The notes under the pieces are model-generated. The model had not been told where the DNA came from. It was given only the letters and a program-made list of their open reading frames with translations, and made no database searches. Made by a program: the position numbers and the translations under genes. Of a stretch of 64,000 nt of DNA, positions 42,633 to 52,900 are shown piece by piece. The number at the start of each line of letters is the position of its first letter. Position 1 is the first letter of the stretch. This DNA is from Streptomyces xinghaiensis S187 (GTDB lineage Bacteria; Actinomycetota; Actinomycetes; Streptomycetales; Streptomycetaceae): assembly GCF_000220705.2 (NCBI RefSeq), contig NZ_CP023202.1, positions 744,001 to 808,000 on the forward strand. Reading direction: 5' to 3'.

Positions 42633-42889
42633 CGTACGAGATCGTGTGGTCCGATGGCGCCATCGACCACCTCGCGGCGCTGAACGAACGGCACCCGGAG
42701 GCGGCGGCACTCATCACGGCAGGTGTCTACGATCTGGCGGCCAATCCTCGCCCGGCCAATGCCTCGCGCCTCGGTGGCAGCGATGTGTACAGGCTCCTGC
42801 TCGGCTACTACCGCGTTTTGTACGAGGTCCAGGACAAGACCGTGACCGTCGATGTGCTCTCGGTCGGCCGAAGCGATCGCGCGCGATAG
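42629..42889 (+). CDS. RelE/ParE-family toxin
   Basis: 86 aa. TYEIVWSDGAIDHLAAL, LAANPRPANASRLGGSDVYRLLLGYYRVLYEVQDKTVTVDVLSVGRSD is the RelE/ParE fold: ribosome-dependent mRNA interferase or gyrase poison. The C-terminal catalytic Tyr of RelE (RxxxxY) is not obvious, leaving the activity open. GTG 42629 is coupled to the antitoxin by GTGA. Confidence 0.88.
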   Translation: MTYEIVWSDGAIDHLAALNERHPEAAALITAGVYDLAANPRPANASRLGGSDVYRLLLGYYRVLYEVQDKTVTVDVLSVGRSDRAR

Positions 42890-43048
42890 CGTCCCGGCCA
42901 AGGCAAAGCCCCCTCATCGAGTTGAGTGTGCTGGAACGATAGTCTCGTCCGGCCGGTGCCGGGGACGGCGACTGTGGGTGCGGCCACGCCCACGACTCCG
43001 GACGGGAAGCGCTGAGAAGCGGCTGTGCCAACGGGGGAGCGGGAAGGC

Positions 43049-44180
43049 GTGCCGACCTACCATGAAGTGATCTCCACCGATCTCTCGGCACTCACCAAGG
43101 CCGCCGAGCGCTGGGACGGCATGGCGGAGGAGTTCAAAAAGGTCGAGCGGCAGTACAAGCGCGACGTGCACGGCATCTCACTCGGCGGCAAGTGGTCCGG
43201 GTTCGCGGCCACCGCCGCCAACGCGCGCTTCGCCCTAATCGCCCTGCTGGGTGGCACGTTCACCTACTTCAACACCAACGCGTTCGCGGAGGACCGGCTG
43301 TGCCACGGCTGGATCTCCACTGACGAAGCACGAGACGTACTGGGCGGTTCTCTCGGCCGGCTCAGCGCCCGTGACGACTCGCCATGGTGGTGCACCGTGG
43401 AACGGTCCGGCTGGTTCCCCGGCGCCGACGACGAGGCTCACACTGCGGGTTCAACTGGAGGCCGGGGACTTCCCTTTCCAGCACGGCCTCTGGAAGGTGT
43501 CGGGCGACATGCACATCAGTGCGGGTCCCGCACCGGGAGCTTACGAAGCCTGGAGCGGATGGACCTTGTTGCCGTCTTCCTGCGCGGAGGAAGTCGACCC
43601 GCTCAAAGCGGACCGCACTCCGACCCCGGTGTTGTTGGCTTCGGTTGGGTCCGAGACCGACGCCTCCGCAACGGCCCGCATGCTGGATTCGGCAGCCCGC
43701 ACCATCGCCGAGGACCTGCGATGCGGCACACCGGACGAGAAGGAGGAAACCGGCGGCAGTGGGCGGCTCTACAGCCCGTCGGCCGTGACCCCGACGGACC
43801 TCGACGAAGTCTGCGGGATGAGCTCACTCACGTTCGGCGAAGTGGCCGGTCCCAGCGGGCAGCCGGTCCAAGAGCAGACTTCGGGCACACTGAACTCCAC
43901 GGGCACGGACTGGTTCTGCGACCTCTCCTTCAAGAACGACGGGAAGAACGGACCTTTCACGCACCTCGCGGTGGTACAGAGCCCGCGACTGGTGGCAGCA
44001 CTGAAGAACCGCGGTTTCGAGCGCACCCAGTGCAACGGCCGAGAGGTCGTCTTCGCGCACGACGACAGCCTCTACTACTGGGATCCGAAGGAACGCGCGG
44101 CCACTGGGATGCCAGACGTGCGGGAGATGTCCGAGCTTTTCGCAACCGCAGGGAAGAAAGCCCTGGGCTGCGCCACCTGA
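43049..44180 (+). pseudogene. Decayed WXG100-like gene fused to a membrane/lipoprotein gene, with frameshift
   Basis: The frame from GTG 43049 opens like a Streptomyces WXG100-type protein (YHEVISTDLSALTKAAERWDGMAEEFKKVERQYKRDVHGISLGGKWSGFAATAANARFA) but switches at about residue 60 into ALIALLGGTFTYFNTNAFAEDRLCHGWISTDEARDVLGG, which looks like the membrane helix and start of a second, normally separate, protein. Near 43436 the reading frame shifts by +1: GADDE continues in the next frame as LTLRVQLEAGDFPFQHGLWKVSGDM and runs to the stop at 44180 (GKKALGCAT). This suggests an internal deletion joining two neighbouring genes, plus one extra base. A sequencing error could explain the frameshift but not the fusion. 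Confidence 0.65.
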
Positions 44181-44226
44181 CGGCGGCACGACGACAGCTC
44201 ACGAAGAGAACTGGGGGCACAGAGCA

Positions 44227-44673
44227 ATGACCGGAAGCAGCAGCGGCGACTCGCCCGCCACGCGCCTCAACGAGGTTCCCGCCGACGCGGGCGGCGGCCC
44301 GGGCCCCGGAGGCGGCCCGCCCATCCTCGGCCCCGGGGGAACGCAGGGCTTCGGCTCCTCTCCGGCGGAGAAGAAGGCGGCGGCCAACGCAATCGAGCAG
44401 CACACCGAACCCAATGTCCGCAAGGCCGGCGATTGGGCGGAGGAGGCCACCGACAGCGCCGTCAAGACCTTCGGCGCCAAGGACGGCACCGGCTGGCTCA
44501 CCTCCGGCGCCCTGAAGAAGGTGCACAGCACCTGGGGCGACCAGGTCACGACCCTGCTGAACCGCCTCAAGTCGGAGAAGCAGGCCCTGCGCGCGACCAA
44601 CAGCCTCTTCACCAACAATGACCTGGGCGTCGGCGCAACCTTGCGGGCGCCTTCGGTACTCGACGGTTACTAG
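44227..44673 (+). CDS. WXG100-locus associated hypothetical protein
   Basis: 148 aa. A Gly/Pro-rich N-terminus (ADAGGGPGPGGGPPILGPGG) precedes a helical region (EKKAAANAIEQHTEPNVRKAGDWAEEATDSAVKTFG...LKKVHSTWGDQVTTLLNRLKSEKQALRATNSLF) ending GVGATLRAPSVLDGY. The central Trp-Gly and helical hairpin look like an ESX/WXG100-type protein commonly paired with the gene upstream. It appears intact although its upstream partner is broken. Export by a type VII system is possible but not shown. Confidence 0.7.
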   Translation: MTGSSSGDSPATRLNEVPADAGGGPGPGGGPPILGPGGTQGFGSSPAEKKAAANAIEQHTEPNVRKAGDWAEEATDSAVKTFGAKDGTGWLTSGALKKVHSTWGDQVTTLLNRLKSEKQALRATNSLFTNNDLGVGATLRAPSVLDGY

Positions 44674-44729
44674 TCTCCCGAGGCCCGCCCGGCCCATGAC
44701 CGTCCGTTCCGTATCGGAGGCGTCCCCCG

Positions 44730-46001
44730 TTGGCCACGGACCTCAGCACCGTCACCGGCGTCCGGCAGACACTGGCCGTCGTCCTGCCGGTCCGGCTTGC
44801 CGCCTCCCCCACCTGGGCGACCGGACCCATCCCCTTCGAACTCAGCGGCCGCCGCACCGATGCCGCCACCCGGCAGACGTACTTCACCCCGGCCGCCGCC
44901 CGCGCCCTCTACGGCACCCCGGAACGCCCCTGCCGCTGGCACCGGTTCACGGACGTACGGCACGAGGCGCTGCACCTCAGGGGCATCGAGTTACTGCGCA
45001 CCGCCACCGCCCGCTTCCCGGACCACGGTCTGGCGGTGCTGCACTTCGATGTCGGGGGTCCCGCCCTGCTGGAGACCCTGCGCGCCATCGGCCACCGCAG
45101 CACCGCCGTCCCCGACCCGCTCGACGGCCCGCTCTCCCCCGCCGTGCTGCTCGACGGCGTCGCGGAGCCGCGCGGGGCCACCGCGCCGTTCGCCATCGCC
45201 CGCCCGTACACCGTCGCCTTCCTCACGCCCGGCGCACAGCACACTGCCGCCCTGCGCCAGGAGGGCCGGCTGCCGGACACGGCCGACCGCTGGCTCTGGT
45301 ACCTCGCCTCGCGCTCCACGGACGCCGACTTCCCCACCCCGCTCGAGCACTGGCCCGACCGGGCGGGGCAAGCGCTGCGGATCTCGGCCGACTGGAGCGC
45401 TCTGGTGCTGCGCCACGGCGCCGCCTTCCTCGGGCATCGAGCCGACTCCGGCGACGGTGACTTCTACGCCTTCGCTCAGCTCCACTCGCGCACCGTCTAC
45501 CTCGACGCCCTGCTGCTCGGCAGCGTCCAGCGCGACCACATCGACGAACTGACCGACGCTCTCTCCGGTGTCTTCGACGGCCCGAAGCTGGCCCGCCGGG
45601 TCTCCGCCCTGGAACGGCACATCGCCGCCTTCCGCAGCACTTACTGGCGCCAGCACCTCACCGCGCACGGCCCGGCCAACGAGCTGCTGCTGAGCTTCCA
45701 GGCCCAGTACCGCCTCGCGGAGCGCTTCGACGAGATCCTCGCCGAAGCGGCCGACTACGCCCGGCTGGTACAGACCCAGGAGAGCCAGCAGATCGCGGGC
45801 GCCCTCGGCGTCCTGACCATCCTCGGCCTGCCCGTCGGTACCGCCCTCGGCATCCTCCAGGTACTCGGCGCCGAGGGGATCGCGTCCCTCGCCGTCGCGC
45901 TCGTCGCCGCCCTGGCCGCCACGGCTCTGGTTCTCACCACGCGCTATGGCCGTCTGGTCCTGTCCTCACTGCGCGGCCGGGACCCGGGTGACAGCCGGTG
46001 A
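44730..46001 (+). CDS. Hypothetical protein with C-terminal two-helix membrane anchor
   Basis: 423 aa. TTG 44730 has CGGAGG 9 bases upstream. The first 330 residues are soluble with no family I can name. A helical segment (FRSTYWRQHLTAHGPANELLLSFQAQYRLAERFDEILAEAADYARLVQTQESQQ) leads to two transmembrane helices (LGVLTILGLPVGTALGILQVLG and IASLAVALVAALAATALVL). The layout (soluble domain, long helix, two C-terminal helices) resembles CorA-type channels, but the GMN motif is absent. One TTA codon at 44991. Confidence 0.7.
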   Translation: MATDLSTVTGVRQTLAVVLPVRLAASPTWATGPIPFELSGRRTDAATRQTYFTPAAARALYGTPERPCRWHRFTDVRHEALHLRGIELLRTATARFPDHGLAVLHFDVGGPALLETLRAIGHRSTAVPDPLDGPLSPAVLLDGVAEPRGATAPFAIARPYTVAFLTPGAQHTAALRQEGRLPDTADRWLWYLASRSTDADFPTPLEHWPDRAGQALRISADWSALVLRHGAAFLGHRADSGDGDFYAFAQLHSRTVYLDALLLGSVQRDHIDELTDALSGVFDGPKLARRVSALERHIAAFRSTYWRQHLTAHGPANELLLSFQAQYRLAERFDEILAEAADYARLVQTQESQQIAGALGVLTILGLPVGTALGILQVLGAEGIASLAVALVAALAATALVLTTRYGRLVLSSLRGRDPGDSR

Positions 46002-46148
46002 CATCCGCACTCGTAGCCCTCGGACACCCACGCCCACACCCACACCCAACCGGGCGGACACGGCGACCGGATACTTTCTGTACCCGCCCGTGATCCCGCT
46101 GCTACCTTGCTGTCCGCGGACCTGGGGGACGAGGATGCGGGACACGGG

Positions 46149-47414
46149 GTGACGAGCAGCGAGAGTGAGCCGCTCCGGCTGTACAGAAAAGCTCTGAGGT
46201 ACGCGGAATCGGACCCCGAGGTCTTCCTCGGCACAGCGAGGAGAGCAGCGGAGTCGATCCTGTTGGACATCGCCCTGCGGGAAGCCATCGGCTCGAAGCC
46301 GACTCTCGAAGCCCTGCTGACCGTGCTCTCCGCGAAGCACCTGGTCCCGCCCAAGGTCGTCCTGGCCGTGCGCACCATCCAGAACTACGGCAACTACGGC
46401 AGTCACGCCCAGGACGCACCGGCCGAGGAGATCTCCGCCGAGGACGTCAGGCCGTGCCTCAACGCCTTGACGCAGTTGGCCGTCTGGTACGGCCGCACGG
46501 CCAGATCGCTCGCCGAAGAAGCCGTCCGGCACGAGCTGTCGGGCCACCCCCGGAGGACGGGCACGACCCGTCTCGCCGACTCGACCCTGATCGTGGTGAA
46601 GGCCGTCCTGCTCGGCTGCGGCCTGGAGAAGGCATTGGCGCGGCGGAACCACCATGTGCTGCCGCTGCAACTCCCCTGGTCCGACAGCCTGGTGCGGGAC
46701 GTGGCGGACCGGCTCCTGGACGCGGCGGTCTACAACGAGCAGCGCATCCTGCGCCTGCTGGAAACGGACGAGGCCGTCCAGGACCGGGTGGTGCCCGTGG
46801 GGCGGGTCGGCTACTCGATGGGCGGCCGCAACTTCTATCTGCTCGCCGCCCGCGCCGGCCGGTGGGGCGGGGCGACGGCCGAGGACTTCCTCGCGGATCC
46901 GGCCGGGGCACAGATCGCGGTGCCCAAGCACAGCGACATGTTCGACAATCTGCTCTCCGCGCTGTCGACCGACGAGGCGGGCCTCGCGGACAGGGGGATC
47001 AGCGTCCTCGACGTACCGCACCATCTCGGGCTGGAGCTGTTCCATCTCAACCGGGACGTGCTGGCGGTGGGCGGCCAGAACCTGCGCATGCACGCCCGGG
47101 AGGACGACGCCTACTTCGAACTCCTCAACTCCGACATGCTCCCGGCGGCGACGCAGGCCCGTCTGCGGTCGGCGGCCGCCAACGTGCTCATCGCGAACCG
47201 CGCGTGGCTGGAGGAGCTGGAGCTGCATCCCGGGGAGCTGCACCGCGAGCTGATGCGGTCGTTCCACGAGTGCGGCTCCGACGACGAGAAGTACGAGCGG
47301 CTCGTCCGTGACCTGGTGGCCCACGCCTCCTTCCCGCCGGAGACACTGCCCGGCACCCGGGAACGGCTGGTGCGCCACGTGCTGTTCGAAAGCTACCGCT
47401 GGGGCCGGCCGTGA
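46149..47414 (+). CDS. DUF4145/HEPN-like N-terminal protein of unknown function
   Basis: 421 aa, soluble. Residues 7-120 (LYRKALRYAESDPEVFLGTARRAAESILLDIALRE...HLVPPKVVLAVRTIQNYGNYGSHAQDAP...LTQLAVWYGR) match the DUF4145 pattern, a HEPN-related helical domain often found in conflict proteins. The rest (YSMGGRNFYLLAARAGRW...HHLGLELFHLNRDVLAVGGQNLRMHAREDDAYFELLNSDML) is unrecognised. GTG 46149 follows GGGGACGAGGA. The stop overlaps the start of the kinase gene, making a three-gene operon with a PfkB kinase and a 2H phosphoesterase. Confidence 0.75.
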   Translation: MTSSESEPLRLYRKALRYAESDPEVFLGTARRAAESILLDIALREAIGSKPTLEALLTVLSAKHLVPPKVVLAVRTIQNYGNYGSHAQDAPAEEISAEDVRPCLNALTQLAVWYGRTARSLAEEAVRHELSGHPRRTGTTRLADSTLIVVKAVLLGCGLEKALARRNHHVLPLQLPWSDSLVRDVADRLLDAAVYNEQRILRLLETDEAVQDRVVPVGRVGYSMGGRNFYLLAARAGRWGGATAEDFLADPAGAQIAVPKHSDMFDNLLSALSTDEAGLADRGISVLDVPHHLGLELFHLNRDVLAVGGQNLRMHAREDDAYFELLNSDMLPAATQARLRSAAANVLIANRAWLEELELHPGELHRELMRSFHECGSDDEKYERLVRDLVAHASFPPETLPGTRERLVRHVLFESYRWGRP

Positions 47415-48271
47415 GCGCGCCGAAGCGCGTGCTCGTCGTGGGCGGCGTGAACGTCGACGTCATCGCCCAGGCCGACCGGCTCCCGGCGGAACACGAGAAG
47501 CTGCGGGGCACGGCATGCTCCGTCCTTCCGGGCGGCGCGGCGGCGAACACCGCCGTGGGACTGGTGAGGCAGGGCTGCTCCGTCCGGCTGGTGTCCGCCG
47601 TCGGGGACGACACCGCGGGCGCGATGTGCCTGGAGGTGCTGGGCGCGAGCGGTGTCGACACCTCGCTGGTGCGGGTGCAGGCCGGGTCCCGTACCAGCAT
47701 GGCCGTCGTCCTCTCGTCGGGCGGCGGCAAGCGGATGCTGACGTTCGCGGGCGCGGACCGCGGCCGCGCCTTCGACGCCGTCACGGAAGAGGACGTGCGC
47801 ACGGCGGATCACGTCCACGTCGTCGGCGACCCCACACCCGCGCTCGGCCGCGTCGCCGCCCTCGCGCACCGGGCCGGGCGCAGCGTCTCCGTCGAGTGGA
47901 ACGGCCGGGACATGAGCCCTCTCGCGCACGGCGCGTCGCTGCACTTCATGAACGCCGACGAGGCGGCGCGCCTGCCGCAGGCCCGCCGTGCGTCCGGCGT
48001 CGGCGGAACCGCGCGGCGTACGGCGGAACGGTTCTCGGGTGAGGTGGTCGTGACCATGGGTGCCGGGGGCGCCCTGTGGGCCACCGCCGCCGGGAGACTG
48101 TTCCATGAACCCGCCGTGCCGGTGGAACCGCTGGACCGGACAGGCGGCGGCGACGCGTTCGACGCGGGCGTCATCGCCGGCTGGCTGCACGGCGAACCGC
48201 CGAAGGCCTGTATGCGGCGTGGCCTCGACGCGGCACGGCACGTGATCACGAAAATGGGAGCTCATCCATGA
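47411..48271 (+). CDS. PfkB-family carbohydrate/nucleoside kinase
   Basis: 286 aa. It opens RVLVVGGVNVDVIAQADRLPAEHEKLRGT with GGAAANTAVGLVRQG, the substrate-lid signature, and ends with RTGGGDAFDAGVIAGWL, which has the anion hole and catalytic Asp (about 248). Transfers phosphate from ATP to a sugar or nucleoside hydroxyl. GTG 47411 and its stop overlap both neighbours. The substrate is not evident; operon context suggests a nucleotide- or sugar-phosphate step paired with the phosphoesterase encoded next. Confidence 0.9.
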   Translation: MSAPKRVLVVGGVNVDVIAQADRLPAEHEKLRGTACSVLPGGAAANTAVGLVRQGCSVRLVSAVGDDTAGAMCLEVLGASGVDTSLVRVQAGSRTSMAVVLSSGGGKRMLTFAGADRGRAFDAVTEEDVRTADHVHVVGDPTPALGRVAALAHRAGRSVSVEWNGRDMSPLAHGASLHFMNADEAARLPQARRASGVGGTARRTAERFSGEVVVTMGAGGALWATAAGRLFHEPAVPVEPLDRTGGGDAFDAGVIAGWLHGEPPKACMRRGLDAARHVITKMGAHP

Positions 48272-48894
48272 CGCAATGGCTCGGTGTCGCCCTGCTTCCG
48301 CGAGCGGATCATCTGCGGGCGGCTGTACGGCTGCAGAGGGACATCGGCGGCGAGGTGTCTCTGCGGCCCCGGCTGGAACCGGACGGCAACCTCCCCCATG
48401 TCACGGTGTTCCAGGGCCCGTTCGCCGACTCCCTCGACCCGGCGGAAGCGCTGGAATCCATCGGCACGGCTGCGGCCGGGAACGGCCTGCACGGCGAGTT
48501 GTCCCTGTCCACCACGGATGTGGTCTACCAGCCCACCGGCTGGCTGTTCCTCGCCCTGGAGCGCCCGCCGCTGCTCGAAGCGCTGCAGGAGGCCGCGCTC
48601 GCCGCGCTGGACCGGCACCTCGACCGCGCCGCCTTCGACCGCGACAAGGACACCTCCCGGTTCACCGACGACGAGCGGGCGAGCTACGAGCGCTACGGCT
48701 ACCGGTACACCGGCGCCGCCTACGCCCCGCATGTGACGCTGGGCCGCGCGGAGGAGAACACCGCCCTGGAACTGGTCCGCACCGCGCGGGACCGGGCCGG
48801 CCTGCCCAAGGAGATGGTCTTCGACCGGCTCAGCTTCTATGTGATGGGCGAGCACGGCGCCCACGCGGAGACATTGCTGGAACGCCGTTGCTGA
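48268..48894 (+). CDS. 2H phosphoesterase-superfamily protein
   Basis: 208 aa. Two His-x-Thr motifs, HVTV at His44 and HVTL at His155, are the catalytic pair of the 2H superfamily (2'-5' RNA ligase, cyclic phosphodiesterase). The segment between contains RDKDTSRFTDDERASYERYGYRYTGAAYAPHVTLGRA. ATGA overlap with the kinase gene. Expected to act on a 2',3'- or 1'',2''-cyclic phosphate or 2'-5' bond; the substrate here is unknown. Confidence 0.87.
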   Translation: MTQWLGVALLPRADHLRAAVRLQRDIGGEVSLRPRLEPDGNLPHVTVFQGPFADSLDPAEALESIGTAAAGNGLHGELSLSTTDVVYQPTGWLFLALERPPLLEALQEAALAALDRHLDRAAFDRDKDTSRFTDDERASYERYGYRYTGAAYAPHVTLGRAEENTALELVRTARDRAGLPKEMVFDRLSFYVMGEHGAHAETLLERRC

Positions 48895-48913
48895 GAGCCT
48901 TGGCGGCTCTCAG
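48891..48913 (+). terminator. Terminator hairpin at the operon end
   Basis: CTGAGAGCC (48891-48899) pairs perfectly with GGCTCTCAG (48905-48913), loop TTGGC. The stem includes the stop codon of the 2H gene. Confidence 0.7.
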
Positions 48914-49023
48914 GATTCCGGACCTGTCGCTCAGGAAAGGGACAGGACGGAACAGACGGCGCGCGGGGGCCGGGCGACGGCCCGCCCTGGCGGAGGTTCC
49001 TGCGTCCTGTCATCATCCGTGCT

Positions 49024-49917
49024 GTGACGGGGAGTTCGCAAGATCCGGCGATATCCGCGGTCTGGGCTCAGCAGAGTGTGTGGTCTCAGGCCGCGGGGCG
49101 GCTCAAGCGCCAAGTGGTGCGGGCTCGGGCGACGGCCCTGGGGCTGGGGGTGACCGCGGCGGCGCTGGGCACCGCGGCGTCCCAGACGCTGGCGTGGAAC
49201 GAGGCCGTGGGCAGGACGCTCGCCTTCGCCGCCGCGGTCGCCGCCGGATGCGCGCCGCTGACGGGCCAACGCGGCGGACCCGGCACGGTGAGCGACTGGA
49301 CCCGGCTGCGCGCCGTCTCCGAGGCTCTCAAGACTGAGTCGTACCTGTACCTGGCCGGAGTCGGCGCCTACCGGGGGGACGAGAGCGGCGGTAATCTGCT
49401 GCGCGAGCGGGCCCGCGGGTTCGGGGCGGGCGGGGGCGCGGACCTGCTGCGGCACACGACGGGCATCACGGCCGTCGAGCGTCCGGTGCCCGGGGTCCGG
49501 GACGTGGAGTCGTACGTGGAGCAGCGGCTGCGCAGGCAGTTGGAAGGGTACTACCGGCCGCGGGCCGCGTACATGCGGCGCAAGGTCCGGCTGCACGAGC
49601 GGATCGAGTTCGCGCTGGGCGGGCTCGGCGCGGTGATGGCGGCGGTCGCCGCCGTGTGGGGCGTGGAGTGGGTCGCGGCGTGGGTGGCGGTCGCGGCGTC
49701 GGTCGGAGTGGCGGCCACCGCGCACGCGGTCGCGCAGCGGTACGCGTACCAGCAGTTGGAGTTCACGCGCACCGGGGAGGAGCTGGAGCGGCTGCTGGAG
49801 CGGTGGTCCGCGGAGCGGGAGCCAGCGCCGGAGGCCGCAGACCGGTTCGTGGCCGACTGCGAGCATGTCATCTCCGTGCAGAACGAGGCGTGGATGATCC
49901 GCTGGACGGTGGGCTGA
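49024..49917 (+). CDS. DUF4231/SLATT-like two-plus-two helix membrane protein
   Basis: 297 aa. An amphipathic N-terminus precedes a transmembrane pair (ALGLGVTAAALGTAASQTLAW and TLAFAAAVAAGCAPLTG); a second pair lies at about residues 195-240 (FALGGLGAVMAAVAAVWGVEWVAAWVAVAASVGVAATAHAVAQRYAYQQ). Cytoplasmic helices follow (QLEFTRTGEELERLLERW, VADCEHVISVQNEAWMIRW). This matches DUF4231 of the SLATT superfamily, proposed membrane effectors in bacterial conflict systems. It faces a TIR-WD40 gene only five bases away. Confidence 0.82.
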   Translation: MTGSSQDPAISAVWAQQSVWSQAAGRLKRQVVRARATALGLGVTAAALGTAASQTLAWNEAVGRTLAFAAAVAAGCAPLTGQRGGPGTVSDWTRLRAVSEALKTESYLYLAGVGAYRGDESGGNLLRERARGFGAGGGADLLRHTTGITAVERPVPGVRDVESYVEQRLRRQLEGYYRPRAAYMRRKVRLHERIEFALGGLGAVMAAVAAVWGVEWVAAWVAVAASVGVAATAHAVAQRYAYQQLEFTRTGEELERLLERWSAEREPAPEAADRFVADCEHVISVQNEAWMIRWTVG

Positions 49918-49922
49918 CCCGG

Positions 49923-52900
49923 TCAGCACGGCCAGCGGTACCGCTCCCCGGGTGCGATGTCCTGCCACTCCGGTGCGCTGAGTCGGCGGGTCACCATGCC
50001 GCACAGCGAGGAGACCCGTCCGTCCGCCGAGACGTCGGCGATGAACGTGCCGTAGCGGCCGGCGGTCACCACTCGGTCACCGTCCGGGGAGAAGCCCAGC
50101 GCCCCGTAGGCGTCCACCTCGGCCACTTGGGGGCCGACCTGTTGCCGGCTGGAGACGTCCCACAGCGTCACCGGCAGTCGGCTGACGAGTCCGCCCTCGG
50201 GGCTCCCCACGATCGCGAGCCGGTGCCCGTCGGGGCTGAACCGCACATGGAACGCCCTCGAACCGGGAACGATGTCGCCGCCGATCCTCCGACCCGTCTC
50301 CCCGTTCCAGAAGGAGACGGACCGGGCCGAGCGATCCCTGGTGGCCAGCGTCCTCCCGTCAGGACTGAACGCCGCGTGGGCCGCGTCCTCGATGAGGCGC
50401 AACCGGGTGCCGGAGGCCGTGTCCCACAGGCCGACCGTGCTGTCGCGGCCGGTGACGGCGAGTTTCGTGCCGTCGGGACTGAGAGCGGCGTGGTCCGCGT
50501 AGCCGTGGCCCTGGGTGTCGGCCACCGTACGGGGCTGCCCGCCGGAATCCGCCAGGTCCCACACGACGACCCTGAACGCTCCGGTCACCGCCGCGTACAG
50601 CTTCTTGCCATCGGGAGAGAACATCAGAGAGCCGATGGGGTTCTTCGCATCGGACTCCGGCTCGTACCGGGCGACGAGCCTGCTGTCCCGCACGCGGAAG
50701 ACCTCCACCCGCACCGGCGGCTCCCGGCCGGCTCCACGGGTTACCTCGGCCACCGCGAGCAGCGAGCCGTCCCGGCTGAAGGCGAGCGTGTTTCCGATAT
50801 CGCTGAGCCCGACGCTGCCGGTGCGTTCCCCTGTGCCGGTGTCCCAGAGACTCACCGTCCGGCCGACGGCCGCGGCCACCGTGCGCGCGCCCGGGCCGAC
50901 CGCGTACGCGCCCTCCTTCGCGGGGACCGGCAGCCGCTCGCTGATCCGTCCGGCGCCGCCCTTCTCCCAGAGCACGACGGATCCGTCGGCCGCGGCTGCC
51001 GCGACCAGCGATCCGTCGGCCGACTCCGCTTCGGAAACCCGATCGGCGGTCTCGAACTCCGGTGCCCCGTCGCCCCTGCGCAACTCGACCGCCTTGTCGA
51101 CGCTGTTCGCCGACCCGACAAGCCGGTGATCCAGCAGGTCCCACAGCTCGAACCGATCCCCCCCGGCCTTGCTGAGCACCGCGTAGTGTCCTCCCAGCAT
51201 GGGGCCTTCGTCCTTCCGGGTACTGCTCACGGCGGCCATACCGGGAGCCGGCACCCAGGGGCGTGCGGTTCCCCGCTCGTAGACGCGTGCCTCCCCCGCG
51301 ACATTGACCAGCACGCCGCCGTCGTCGGTGAAGCCAACGACGGCGCTGGTGTCGCCGGGATCGATGTCCCGCAGAACTCTGCTCTGTACGGGGTCGGAGT
51401 CGGTGAGCATGAGCCAATCGCTGTGGGATTTCTCGATAATGCGCCGACTCTGCACATCCCACAGCACGTGGGTGTTCTGATTCGCATCCGCGAAATGAGC
51501 AGCGGCCCAGAGACGCCGACCATCCGCGCTGAGTCCGCCCGGTCCCTCGAACACTCCGGCCGGGACTTCCGCTTCAACTGTCGAGAAGCTGTCCTTGACA
51601 CGCATCGTCCTGGTGTCAGCCAGGTACACGGACCTCCCGTCGTCCGACGCCAGCGCCACGGTCCGGCCATCGGCCGTCAGGGCCTGGTCCAGCGGGCTGC
51701 CCGAAAGCAGTCCCCGGCTCCTCGCCCGCTTGACATCCCAGACCTCGGTGGTCGCCCCTCGCTCCACCGCGCCGCCGGAGGCCTGCCCTCGTGCGATGAG
51801 GAGGACATCCCCCGTGCGGCTGAGCAGTACGTTCCTGACGGACTCGCCGCGCGGGGCGACAACGGTGCGCACTCTGTTGAAGCCGGTCAGCCGTTCGGCG
51901 ATGGCGTTCCGCGCCTCGGCGGTGTCCGCCTGCCCACGGGCGGCCAGGGCGTACTGCAGCGCCCGCTCGGGGTCGGTGCCGGACACGTCGCCGGCCATGG
52001 CGGCCAGCTTGCGGGAGAGCGCGGCCCGGTACTGGGCCTCCGCACCGGCCTGCCCGGCGGCGACGAGCCCGGACAGGCCGATGATCGCGGCCGTGCCCGC
52101 AACCAGTGCCGACCGGACGCGGAGGGTGCGCCGCCGGACGAACCCGCGGCTGTCCCCCAGGTAGCGTCTCTGCTCCTCGGTGGGCCCGGCCTGGAAGTCC
52201 TGCTCGTCCGGGGTGTGCCGCCGCCACGCCTCGGCGACGGACAGCTCGTCGGCCCGCAGCAGCAGCCCGTCGCTGCACCCGCTCTCCCACCACCGGTGCG
52301 CCAGCACGCCGAGCCGGACCTGGAACGCCACCCACCGGTGGTGCTGGTGCACGAAGGCGATGATGTCCTGGACGCCCTGGGCGAGTTCGTCCTCGTCCGG
52401 GTCCGCCAGCGACAGGTTCTGGTAGGCCGTCAGCTCGCCCCACCCGCGCTCGCGCAGAAGCCGGCTCGTGCTGCCGCGCTCCAGCTCCGGGTCGATCACC
52501 ACGGGAAGGATGCGCTTGCGCTGCTTGATCGCCTGCCGGCACTCGTCCCAGCAGTACGGGGACGCCAGGGCGTCCCGGCTCAGCAGCACGACCACCGCGT
52601 CCGAGGTGCGGATGGCCTCGGCGATGGACTCGCGCCACTCCTCGGAAGGGTGGATGGCCTGCCAGTCGACCCAGATCTCGCCCAGCCGTCCCTCGAGACG
52701 AGCGCACAGCCTGCGGGCGTAGTCGGAGTCCTTGCGGGAGTAGCTGAGAAACACCCTGCTGGTGGACTCGGCGGGAGCCCCGAACCCCCCGGAGCCCTCG
52801 GCGAACGGGTCGGTCCCGGCCGTGGCCCGCAGGTGCGCGTTCCGCAGCAGGAGGCAGCAGCCGGCCGCCAGCAGCCCGCCGGCGCCGACCAGGAGCGCCC

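Noticed and set aside
43430..43445. Programmed frameshift in the WXG100-like gene
   Set aside because: No slippery heptamer or obvious stimulatory structure was seen; decay or a sequencing error is simpler, especially given the gene fusion just upstream.
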